Shown: positions 1 to 5,319 of the stretch, piece by piece
Numbering within the stretch: position 1 is the first letter of the stretch
Layout of the letters: each line of letters starts with the position of its first letter
NCBI GenBank assembly: GCA_949746915.1
Contig: CATKEA010000210.1
Coordinates: forward strand, 1 to 8,792
Reading direction: 5' to 3'
Length of the DNA: 8,792 bases
Source: an uncultured Bacilli bacterium
GTDB lineage: Bacteria > Bacillota_I > Bacilli_A > RF39 > UBA660
Program-made: the position numbers and the translations under genes
The notes under the pieces: model-generated
Database searches by the model: none
Told to the model about the DNA's origin: nothing
What the model saw: the letters and a program-made list of their open reading frames with translations, nothing else

Positions 1-346
1 AGCAGTAGGTGAAAATAATATGATTTTATCAGTTAAATGTGATTCAGCTATTGAAAGAATTATTGGATGTTTGCCTAAAATTTATAAGTTATTAGAAAAA
101 ATTTATGGAAAATTTTATAAAATAGCTATTTTAAATGATATTGAGTGGAAAAAAGTTAGAAATGATTTCATTTCTAATAAAGATACAAAAAAATATGTTT
201 ATATTGATGATTCAAATATTAGTGATGATAGCATATCGCAGAAATTAGAACTTGGAGATAATAATTTAGTTTCTGATATTGTTACTAGTGATATTGTTTC
301 TGAAGCTATCAATATATTTGGAGAAAATGTTGTAGAGATAAAATAA
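1..346 (+). CDS. dnaX: DNA polymerase III tau/gamma subunit, C-terminal end (partial)
   Basis: Clamp-loader and polymerase-organising subunit of the DNA polymerase III holoenzyme. Only the last ~114 codons are present; the frame is open to the left edge, with codons starting at position 2, so the ATG at 20 is internal. The visible part matches the C-terminal domain of Bacillus DnaX as I recall it: a segment reading GENNMILSVKC, a helix with KLLEKIYGKFYKI, the motif EWKKVRNDF, an acidic variable linker, and the terminal block AINIFGENVVEIK, which parallels the Bacillus ending AKKLVGADLIEIK. In Bacilli this end of tau contacts polymerase and helicase. The AAA+ ATPase part and any frameshift site for gamma lie outside the window. 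The linker contains a five-codon near-repeat (SDIVT, SDIVS). The identification rests on this similarity and on the following ybaB-recR pair, which is the classic dnaX neighbourhood. Confidence 0.9.
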   Translation, partial: AVGENNMILSVKCDSAIERIIGCLPKIYKLLEKIYGKFYKIAILNDIEWKKVRNDFISNKDTKKYVYIDDSNISDDSISQKLELGDNNLVSDIVTSDIVSEAINIFGENVVEIK

Positions 347-352
347 AATATG

Positions 353-360
353 AAAGAAGG
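353..360 (+). promoter_or_regulatory. Ribosome-binding site that fixes the ybaB start
   Basis: The purine run AAAGAAGG ends 7 nt before the ATG at 368. It lies inside the longer reading frame that could begin at the ATG at 350, which has no good Shine-Dalgarno of its own. This favours 368 as the real start. Confidence 0.65.
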
Positions 361-367
361 TAAAATT

Positions 368-667
368 ATGAATATACAAGCATTAATGAAACAGGCCCAA
401 ACTATACAAAAAGATATGATGAAGGCAAAGGATGAAGTTGATAAAACAGTTTTTTATGGAGAAAGTTCTCTTGTAAAGGTTGAAACAAACGGAAAAAAAG
501 AAATTTTAAAAGTTATTATTGATAAAGAACAAGATTTATCTTCAGAAGATTTAGAAATTTTAGAAGATATGATAGTTGTTGCACTAAATGATGCTTTTAA
601 AAAAGTTGATGCTGAAATTGAAAAAAAATTGGGAAAATATACTAGTGCTATGCCTGGGTTGTTCTAA
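368..667 (+). CDS. ybaB: YbaB/EbfC family nucleoid-associated DNA-binding protein
   Basis: Small dimeric DNA-binding protein of the YbaB/EbfC family (YaaK in Bacillus), co-encoded with RecR in most bacteria and thought to act on the nucleoid or in recombinational repair. The product is 99 residues, close to the usual 100-110. It shows the family layout: an N-terminal amphipathic helix with MNIQALMKQAQTIQKDMMKAKDE, a central beta segment containing NGKKEILKVIIDKE, a helix with LEDMIVVALNDAFKKVD, and the typical C-terminal tail ending MPGLF (Bacillus ends MPGMF). An upstream in-frame ATG at 350 would add six residues, but the ribosome-binding site at 353-360 and the usual family N-terminus (xNMQxLMKQ) support 368. 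Its stop codon overlaps the recR start by one base, so the two are probably translationally coupled. No unusual residues seen. Confidence 0.93.
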   Translation: MNIQALMKQAQTIQKDMMKAKDEVDKTVFYGESSLVKVETNGKKEILKVIIDKEQDLSSEDLEILEDMIVVALNDAFKKVDAEIEKKLGKYTSAMPGLF

Positions 668-1263
668 TGTATCCAAAAAGTTTAAAAAATTTGATTGAAT
701 CATTTAAGTTTATGCCAGGTGTTGGAGAAAAAACTGCTGAGAGGATGGCTTTTTCAGTAATTGAACTTGATGATGAGAAAGTTGATTTTTTTTCTAATAG
801 TATTATCGAAATAAAAAAGAAATTAAGAAGATGTACTTTGTGTAATTCTCTTACTGAATCTGAATTATGTGATATTTGTTCAAATAAATTAAGAGATGAA
901 TCCGTTTTATGTGTTGTTGAAGATCCTAAAAGTGTCATTCTTTTTGAGCGTTTGGGAATTTTTAATGGTTTTTATCACGTATTAAATGGATTGATTTCTC
1001 CATTGGATGGTATTAATCCTGAAGATATTGAACTAGATAGGTTAATAGATCGTATTAGAAATGGAAACTTTAAAGAAATAATTTTAGCATTTAAACCTAG
1101 TATTGAAGGTGAAACTACTTCTTTATATATTAAAAAGATAATTGATGATTTAAATGTTTCTGTTACGAAAATAGCAAGTGGTGTGCCAATGGGTGCTGAT
1201 ATGGAATATATTGATGCCATTACATTAGAAAGAGCACTTTCAGATAGAAAGAATGTTGAATAA
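667..1263 (+). CDS. recR: Recombination mediator protein RecR
   Basis: RecR works with RecO (and RecF) to load RecA on SSB-coated single-stranded DNA during gap repair. The protein is 198 residues, the same length as Bacillus RecR, and shows all domains in order: helix-hairpin-helix at about residues 17-29 (PGVGEKTAERMAF), a four-cysteine zinc finger (C56, C59, C68, C71), a Toprim domain from about residue 79 (SVLCVVEDPKSV) including HVLNGLISPLDGI and the EGETT block at 147-151, and the C-terminal segment IASGVPMGADMEYIDAITLERAL. The start ATG shares its A with the ybaB stop (TAATG), and no clear Shine-Dalgarno precedes it, so expression probably depends on termination-reinitiation from ybaB. 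One oddity is that the usual Toprim sequence ATNPxxEGEAT reads AFKPSIEGETT here, with Lys143 in place of the usual Asn. Confidence 0.97.
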   Translation: MYPKSLKNLIESFKFMPGVGEKTAERMAFSVIELDDEKVDFFSNSIIEIKKKLRRCTLCNSLTESELCDICSNKLRDESVLCVVEDPKSVILFERLGIFNGFYHVLNGLISPLDGINPEDIELDRLIDRIRNGNFKEIILAFKPSIEGETTSLYIKKIIDDLNVSVTKIASGVPMGADMEYIDAITLERALSDRKNVE

Positions 1264-1274
1264 TTGTAAATAAT

Positions 1275-1294
1275 CCTCATATTTTATTATGAGG
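1275..1294 (+). promoter_or_regulatory. Hairpin covering the bofA ribosome-binding site
   Basis: A perfect 7-bp inverted repeat, CCTCATA (1275-1281) and TATGAGG (1288-1294), is separated by a 6-nt loop. The 3' arm contains GAGG, the core of the Shine-Dalgarno GAGGTG (1291-1296) that lies 6 nt before the ATG at 1303. Folding would hide the ribosome-binding site. It lies in the only non-coding gap of note within the operon. No T-run follows, so it does not look like an intrinsic terminator. The inverted repeat is read directly; the regulatory role is inferred. Confidence 0.5.
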
Positions 1295-1302
1295 TGTTGC
1301 AT

Positions 1303-1488
1303 ATGAAATTTATTTTAAATGCAGTAAAGCGTATTAGTTTAGGCTTTTTGATTTTATATAGTTATAATATGATAGCTATTGAATTTAACTTAATTATTCC
1401 AATAAATATTATAACTATATTGTTAGTTGGATTTATTGGATTACCTGCGTTATTTGCCTTGATATTTTTATTTATTTTTTTGTATTAG
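1303..1488 (+). CDS. bofA: BofA-family membrane protein, short form (pro-sigma-K processing inhibitor family)
   Basis: In Bacillus, BofA sits in the forespore outer membrane and holds the intramembrane protease SpoIVFB inactive, delaying sigma-K maturation. This 61-residue product is very hydrophobic, with two likely membrane segments (about residues 11-26 and 34-60). It aligns with the C-terminal two thirds of 87-residue Bacillus BofA: VKRISLGFLILYSYN against VKFVAGALLLVCVN, then PIN at 33-35 and GFIGLP at 43-48 against GILGIP. N22, N35 and T38 line up with Bacillus N48, N61 and T64, which I recall as important for inhibition. The first membrane segment of Bacillus BofA is absent. A GTG at 1294 would extend it by three residues, but GAGGTG with a 6-nt spacer supports the ATG at 1303. 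Its place after recR matches Bacillus (recR-yaaL-bofA). Family assignment is good; a sporulation role here is unproven. Confidence 0.78.
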   Translation: MKFILNAVKRISLGFLILYSYNMIAIEFNLIIPINIITILLVGFIGLPALFALIFLFIFLY

Positions 1489-1503
1489 ATTGGTGGTGGT
1501 ATT

Positions 1504-2403
1504 ATGTTAGTTGATTTTAAAGAGGAACAGTCCTTATTTTATAATGAAATTGTTACATCTATTTTGACTAATAATAAAATATCACATGCTTATTTAGTAG
1601 AAAGTAAAGGCTATGATAGAACTAAAGAGCTAGTTATATCATTTGTGAAGTTTTTATTATGTTCATCAAGATGTATAAAGTCTTCTGATTGTTCATCTAT
1701 TTGTAATTTGTGCAATTTAATTGATAATAATACTTATTCTAATTTGAAAATAATTGAACCTGATGGTTTGTGGATAAAAAAAGAACAATTAGAAAACTTA
1801 AAGATTGATTTTAAAACGAAATCTATAGATGAATCACCTAGAGTATATGTTATATTTGAGGCTGATAAGTTGAATAAGACATCTGCTAATTCTATATTAA
1901 AATTTTTAGAAGAACCTGAGGATAATATAATAGCAATTTTGGTTACAAATAATAGATATAATATGCTTAATACTATAGTTTCGAGATGTCAACTTATAAC
2001 TTTAAGTAATAATATGGATTTAGATTCAAAGGATTTTATTAATTTTGATGATGGTTTAAATTTTGTTATGGACTATGAACGAAATAATATTAAGTTATTT
2101 GCTTATCTGAACAATGTATTTAATATAAAGTCAAAGAGTAGAGATGATTATTATCAATTACTAAGAATAATGGAATTTTTATATGATCTTACTTTAAAAT
2201 ATAAAATTGGGAAGGAAATTGATAAAAATATTTCATATTTTGATGATATTGTATATATAGCAAATACCAATTCTATTAATGATATAATAAGAAAAATGAA
2301 CGTTATTGAGGAGCAAAAAGCAAGATTGCAGTATAATGTTAATCTTTCTTTGTTGTTGGACAAGTTTATTATTGATTTGGGTGGGGGTGTATATAGTGAT
2401 TAG
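1504..2403 (+). CDS. holB: DNA polymerase III delta' subunit
   Basis: Delta' is the stator of the clamp loader, partnering DnaX and delta to open the sliding clamp. The 299-residue product has the delta' N-terminus (ISHAYLVE, 26-33), a cysteine-rich zinc module in domain I (C53, C57, C63, C67, C70), the block PDGLWIKKEQLENL (86-99), the Walker B/sensor region ending ANSILKFLEEP (128-138), and the SRC motif (160-162) that supplies the arginine finger to a neighbouring ATPase subunit. The P-loop position reads ESKGYDRTKE, without a GKT/S, so it should not bind ATP through a normal Walker A; delta' proteins commonly do not hydrolyse ATP. The C-terminal collar (about 200-299) is poorly conserved but ends with the typical EEQKARLQYNVNLSLLLDKF. 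A GGTGGTGG run (1492-1499) precedes the ATG. tmk, the usual upstream neighbour, is not here. The last codons overlap ricT. Confidence 0.93.
   Translation: MLVDFKEEQSLFYNEIVTSILTNNKISHAYLVESKGYDRTKELVISFVKFLLCSSRCIKSSDCSSICNLCNLIDNNTYSNLKIIEPDGLWIKKEQLENLKIDFKTKSIDESPRVYVIFEADKLNKTSANSILKFLEEPEDNIIAILVTNNRYNMLNTIVSRCQLITLSNNMDLDSKDFINFDDGLNFVMDYERNNIKLFAYLNNVFNIKSKSRDDYYQLLRIMEFLYDLTLKYKIGKEIDKNISYFDDIVYIANTNSINDIIRKMNVIEEQKARLQYNVNLSLLLDKFIIDLGGGVYSD
2383..2389 (+). promoter_or_regulatory. Ribosome-binding site within holB that sets the ricT GTG start
   Basis: GGGGGTG matches GGAGGTG except for one A-to-G change that still permits a G-U pair with 16S rRNA. It ends 6 nt before the GTG at 2396. 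The same bases encode the Gly-rich end of HolB. Other in-frame GTG codons (2381, 2387) lie within the site itself and are less likely starts. Confidence 0.7.
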
Positions 2404-3190
2404 CGTTGTAGGTGTTAATTTTAAAGAAAATGGTCGTATATATTATTTTTCATACAATGGTATGTTAATAGATATTAATGATAAGGTTATTGTTGAAACA
2501 GAAAAAGGTTTACAATATGCTTTTGTAGTTTTAAAAAAGGATATAGATGAACATAATTTTTCATCTACCATAAAAAGTGTAATTAGAAAAGCAACTCAAG
2601 ATGATATTAGAAAGTATCTTAAAAATATGCATGATGCTCAAAAGGCTATAGTTGAGGCAAGAAAGTTGATTGATAAGCTAAATTTGGATATGCGTATAAT
2701 AGATGCAAGTTTTACTTTTGATAGAAATCAATTATTATTTAATTTTATAGCTGATGAGAGAATAGATTTTAGAGAATTGGCTAAGAGATTGGCTCAAATA
2801 TATAAAACAAGAATTGAATTAAGACAAATTGGAGTTCGAGATAAGGCTAAAGAAGTAGGCGGGATAGGTCCATGTGGTAGATTTCTTTGTTGTAATCAGT
2901 TTTTAACTGATTTTAATAGTGTATCTATTAATATGGCAAAGAATCAGTATATTTCTCTTAATCCAACTAAAATAAATGGTGTTTGTGGTAGATTATTGTG
3001 TTGTCTTAAGTATGAAGATGATATTTATACTGAGTTGAAAAGGGATATGCCATCTTTGGGTGAATACTACAGTGATAATGAAGTATCTGGGAAAATAGTT
3101 GCTGTTGATGTTTTAAGAAAAAGATTGACAGTTGAGGATAGGAATAAAAATCAGATAGTGGTGGAATTAAAAAATGGAAGTGTTGAATGA
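2396..3190 (+). CDS. ricT: PSP1-domain protein RicT (YaaT), Ric complex subunit
   Basis: RicT joins RicA (YmcA) and RicF (YlbF) in a complex that binds iron-sulfur clusters and adjusts RNase Y-dependent mRNA maturation; in Bacillus it is needed for sporulation, competence and biofilm formation. With the GTG start the protein has 264 residues (Bacillus about 275). The N-terminus VVGVNFKENGRIYYF parallels Bacillus VVGVRFKKAGKIYYF. The core FTFDRNQLLFNFIADERIDFRELAKRL is followed by IELRQIGVRDKAKEVGGIGPCGRFLCC and LNPTKINGVCGRLLCCLKYE. Six cysteines (C160, C165, C166, C197, C202, C203) form the two CGRxxCC motifs linked to cluster binding. The frame stays open upstream to an ATG at 2306, but that extension has no family similarity. 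It overlaps holB by 8 nt and its end overlaps trmN6 by 17 nt. RicA and RicF are not encoded in the window, nor is yabA, which follows ricT in Bacillus. Confidence 0.94.
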   Translation: MISVVGVNFKENGRIYYFSYNGMLIDINDKVIVETEKGLQYAFVVLKKDIDEHNFSSTIKSVIRKATQDDIRKYLKNMHDAQKAIVEARKLIDKLNLDMRIIDASFTFDRNQLLFNFIADERIDFRELAKRLAQIYKTRIELRQIGVRDKAKEVGGIGPCGRFLCCNQFLTDFNSVSINMAKNQYISLNPTKINGVCGRLLCCLKYEDDIYTELKRDMPSLGEYYSDNEVSGKIVAVDVLRKRLTVEDRNKNQIVVELKNGSVE

Positions 3191-3893
3191 TTTAGTTGGT
3201 TATAAAAATTTGAAAATATATCAAAATTCTGATTGGTTTTCTTTTTCGTTGGATTCAGTTTTATTACCTAATTTTGTTAATTTGAGAAGTAGTACAAAAT
3301 TAATTTTTGATTTTTGTACAGGGAATGCGCCTATTCCTTTAATTTTATCGACAAAGACTAAAGCAAAAATAGTTGGTATAGAAATACAAGAAGATGTATT
3401 TAAACTAGCATGTAAAACCATTTCTTATAATAGATTAGATAAACAGGTTGCGTTGTATAATATGGATCTTAATAATCTTCAAAAGTCATTTGATGCAGAT
3501 ATTGCAGATATTGTATTATGTAATCCTCCATATTTTAAAGTTTCTGAGGGTTCTAATTTAAATGGTGATATACATAAAACTATAGCTAGGCATGAAGTAA
3601 GTATTGATTTAGAACAGATTATTAAAAAAGCCTTTTATATATTAAAAAACGGTGGTATAATAGCCCTTGTTCATAGAACTGATAGATTTATTGAAATGTT
3701 GCAATTGTTAGAAAAAAATCATTTTGCTGTTAAGAAGATTAGATTTATTTATCCTAAAAAAGGCGCTGAGTCTAATTTAGTGTTAGTTGAGGCTAGAAAA
3801 AATGGAAATGTTGGTTTAAAAGTTATGAGTCCTTTGTATGTTCATTATGAAAATGGTGAATATTCTAAAGAGGTTTTATCAATGTTTAAATAG
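3174..3893 (+). CDS. trmN6: tRNA1(Val) (adenine37-N6)-methyltransferase family protein (YabB/TrmN6-like)
   Basis: SAM-dependent class I methyltransferase, probably acting on adenine in tRNA(Val) as TrmN6/YfiC does in E. coli; the exact substrate is inferred from the family. The 239-residue protein has the N-terminal pattern LKIYQNSDWFSFSLDSVLL, the SAM motif I at residues 46-52 (DFCTGNA), acidic E70 after the second strand (VGIEIQ) for the ribose, D98 near the adenine pocket, and the catalytic NPPY at 117-120, followed by ARHE and the C-terminal IRFIYPKKGAESNLVLVEARKNG typical of YabB. Motif I ends GNA, where GNG is usual. The ATG at 3174 lies within ricT, 9 nt after a GGTGGA (3160-3164), which suggests coupled translation; GTG 3180 and TTG 3183 are alternatives. 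In Bacillus the GIY-YIG gene yazA separates yabB from rsmI; here it is missing. Confidence 0.88.
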   Translation: MEVLNDLVGYKNLKIYQNSDWFSFSLDSVLLPNFVNLRSSTKLIFDFCTGNAPIPLILSTKTKAKIVGIEIQEDVFKLACKTISYNRLDKQVALYNMDLNNLQKSFDADIADIVLCNPPYFKVSEGSNLNGDIHKTIARHEVSIDLEQIIKKAFYILKNGGIIALVHRTDRFIEMLQLLEKNHFAVKKIRFIYPKKGAESNLVLVEARKNGNVGLKVMSPLYVHYENGEYSKEVLSMFK

Positions 3894-3896
3894 GAG
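3892..3896 (+). promoter_or_regulatory. Ribosome-binding site of rsmI, overlapping the trmN6 stop
   Basis: AGGAG starts within the trmN6 stop codon TAG (3891-3893) and ends 8 nt before the ATG at 3905. It rules against the upstream GTG at 3896, which lies on the site itself. Confidence 0.75.
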
Positions 3897-3904
3897 TGGT
3901 ATTA

Positions 3905-4744
3905 ATGAAGCAAAAAAGTTATGATGGTTCTCCATCGTTGTACTTAATTCCGACGCCAATTGGTAATATGGAAGATATTACAATTAGAGCTATTAATACT
4001 TTGAAACAGGTAGATTTGTTGTTTTGTGAAGATACTAGAGTTACTGGGCAGCTATTAAAGTTTTTAGATATAAAAAAACGCATGGTAACTTGTCAAGATC
4101 ATAATGAGTCCAAAGTAAGGGAACTTGCTTTGGAGTTTTTGCAGTCTGGAAAGAATATAGGGCTAGTTACTGATAGAGGTACTCCAATTATTAGTGATCC
4201 AGGATATAAAGTAGTAGAATTTATTGCTAATAATGGATATAATGTTATTTCTTTACCAGGGCCTACTGCTTTTGTATCTGCACTTACAATGTCTGGGATT
4301 AATCCTTCTCCATTTTTATTTTATGGTTTTTTAAATGCAAAGTCGTCTAAGAGATGTAAAGAGCTTTTAAGCTTACAAAAGGAGACTGCTACTTTAATTT
4401 TCTATGAAGCACCACATAGAATAAAAGATACAGTTGTTGATATTTATAATATTTTAGGAAATCGTAAAATTTCTGTGTGTAGAGAAATATCAAAACTTTA
4501 TGAAGAAGTAATTAGGGGAAATATTGAGGATATTTTAGATAATTTAGATAATATTAAAGGTGAGATAGTTATTGTTGTAGAGGGTAATCTAGGTATTGAA
4601 GATTATAGTAATTTAAGTATAATTGAACATGTTAATTTGTATTTAGAGGATGGATTAACTGAAAAAGAGGCAATAAAAAAAGTTGCAGTAGAACGTGATA
4701 TACCAAAATCAGTAGTATATAAAGATTTTCACATAGGGAAGTGA
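3905..4744 (+). CDS. rsmI: 16S rRNA (cytidine1402-2'-O)-methyltransferase RsmI
   Basis: RsmI methylates the ribose 2'-OH of C1402 in the 16S rRNA decoding centre, using SAM; with RsmH it makes m4Cm1402 and tunes start-codon choice and fidelity. The 279-residue product has the tetrapyrrole-methylase fold signatures in order: LYLIPTPIGNMEDIT (12-26), LLFCEDTR (38-45), the DxGTP...ISDPGY region (90-101), SLPGPTAFVSALTMSG, FYGFL, TLIFYEAPHRI, CREISKLYEE and a C-terminal helix pair with LTEKEAIKKVAVERDIPKSVVYKDFH. Length fits the family (about 280-290). In the glycine loop the common DAGTP reads DRGTP (R91), a noticeable substitution in a SAM-contacting segment. It is followed after 4 nt by pth and ends with tandem stops TGA TAA. 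In Bacillus it also follows yabB, so the order is conserved. Confidence 0.95.
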   Translation: MKQKSYDGSPSLYLIPTPIGNMEDITIRAINTLKQVDLLFCEDTRVTGQLLKFLDIKKRMVTCQDHNESKVRELALEFLQSGKNIGLVTDRGTPIISDPGYKVVEFIANNGYNVISLPGPTAFVSALTMSGINPSPFLFYGFLNAKSSKRCKELLSLQKETATLIFYEAPHRIKDTVVDIYNILGNRKISVCREISKLYEEVIRGNIEDILDNLDNIKGEIVIVVEGNLGIEDYSNLSIIEHVNLYLEDGLTEKEAIKKVAVERDIPKSVVYKDFHIGK

Positions 4745-4748
4745 TAAG

Positions 4749-5318
4749 ATGAAGTTAATAGTTGGTTTAGGCAATCCTGGCTTAGCTTATAGTAATACTA
4801 GGCATAATGTTGGTTTTATGATTATAGATTATTATGTTAATAAATATGGTGTTAAAGTTAACAAACAAAAATTTCATGGTTTATATCAAGATTTGATTAT
4901 AAATAATGAGAAGGTTATATTTCTTAAACCTCAATCATTTATGAATTTATCTGGAGAAGTAGTGAAAAAGTTTGTAGATTTTTTTAAAATAAGTGTTGAT
5001 GATATTTTAGTTATAAATGATGATTTAGATTTATCACTTGGCAAGTATAAATTAAAATCGTCTGGTTCTAGCGGAGGTCATAATGGATTAAAGAATATAG
5101 AATTTCATTTAAACACAAAAAATTATAAACGTTTAAAAGTTGGTATATCTAATGACAAAAAAATTGATACAAAGGATTATGTATTGGGACATTTTAGTGA
5201 ATCAGATTTAAAGGTTTTAACTACTGTTATAGAGAAAACTTCTGATATTTTAGATGATTTTTTTAAATATAGTTTTGATAAAGTTATGAATATTTATAAT
5301 ACAAAGGGTGAGATTTAG
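4749..5318 (+). CDS. pth: Peptidyl-tRNA hydrolase
   Basis: Cleaves the ester bond of peptidyl-tRNAs that drop off ribosomes and so recycles tRNA; essential in most bacteria (spoVC in Bacillus). The 189 residues are of normal length. The family active site is intact: N9 in VGLGNPG, the catalytic base H19 in NTRHNVGF, N66 in PQSFMNLSG, D91 in NDDLD, and H111/N112 in GSSGGHNGLKN, corresponding to E. coli N10, H20, N68, D93 and H113/N114. The C-terminal YVLGHFSESDLK is also typical. A purine-rich site AGGGAAGTGAT, made of the end of rsmI, precedes the ATG. In Bacillus pth is followed by fin and mfd; here mfd follows directly. Confidence 0.97.
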   Translation: MKLIVGLGNPGLAYSNTRHNVGFMIIDYYVNKYGVKVNKQKFHGLYQDLIINNEKVIFLKPQSFMNLSGEVVKKFVDFFKISVDDILVINDDLDLSLGKYKLKSSGSSGGHNGLKNIEFHLNTKNYKRLKVGISNDKKIDTKDYVLGHFSESDLKVLTTVIEKTSDILDDFFKYSFDKVMNIYNTKGEI

Positions 5319-5319
5319 T

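Noticed and set aside
648..938. Minus-strand open frame of 96 codons opposite recR
   Set aside because: It lies fully opposite recR, has a composition that mirrors the coding strand and shows no recognisable protein features.
975..1280. Minus-strand open frame of 101 codons opposite the end of recR
   Set aside because: Antisense shadow of a well-conserved gene; no similarity to any family I know.
1256..1290. Possible promoter in front of bofA (TTGAAT or TTGTAA with TATTTT or TATTAT)
   Set aside because: Spacings are 18 and 15 bp with poor matches; such AT-rich hexamers occur by chance in this composition.
1275..1294. The recR-bofA hairpin as an intrinsic terminator
   Set aside because: No T-run follows the 3' arm, only three of its seven pairs are G-C, and the following sequence is a ribosome-binding site.
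2154..2363. Minus-strand hydrophobic open frame opposite the end of holB
   Set aside because: Hydrophobicity arises from reading AT-rich coding DNA backwards; no family similarity.
2306..2395. Longer N-terminus for ricT from the ATG at 2306
   Set aside because: The added 30 residues read the holB end out of frame and match nothing in RicT, while the GTG at 2396 has a strong ribosome-binding site and gives the family N-terminus.
3221..3421. Minus-strand open frame opposite trmN6
   Set aside because: Antisense shadow within a recognised enzyme gene.
3174..4748. Use of TGA as Trp (Mycoplasma code)
   Set aside because: The Trp codons at recognised positions are TGG, and there is no in-frame TGA within any gene. 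TGA ends ricT and rsmI where the proteins should end. Readthrough would add only four residues to ricT and one to rsmI, so the stops alone are weak evidence, but the Trp codon use is clear.
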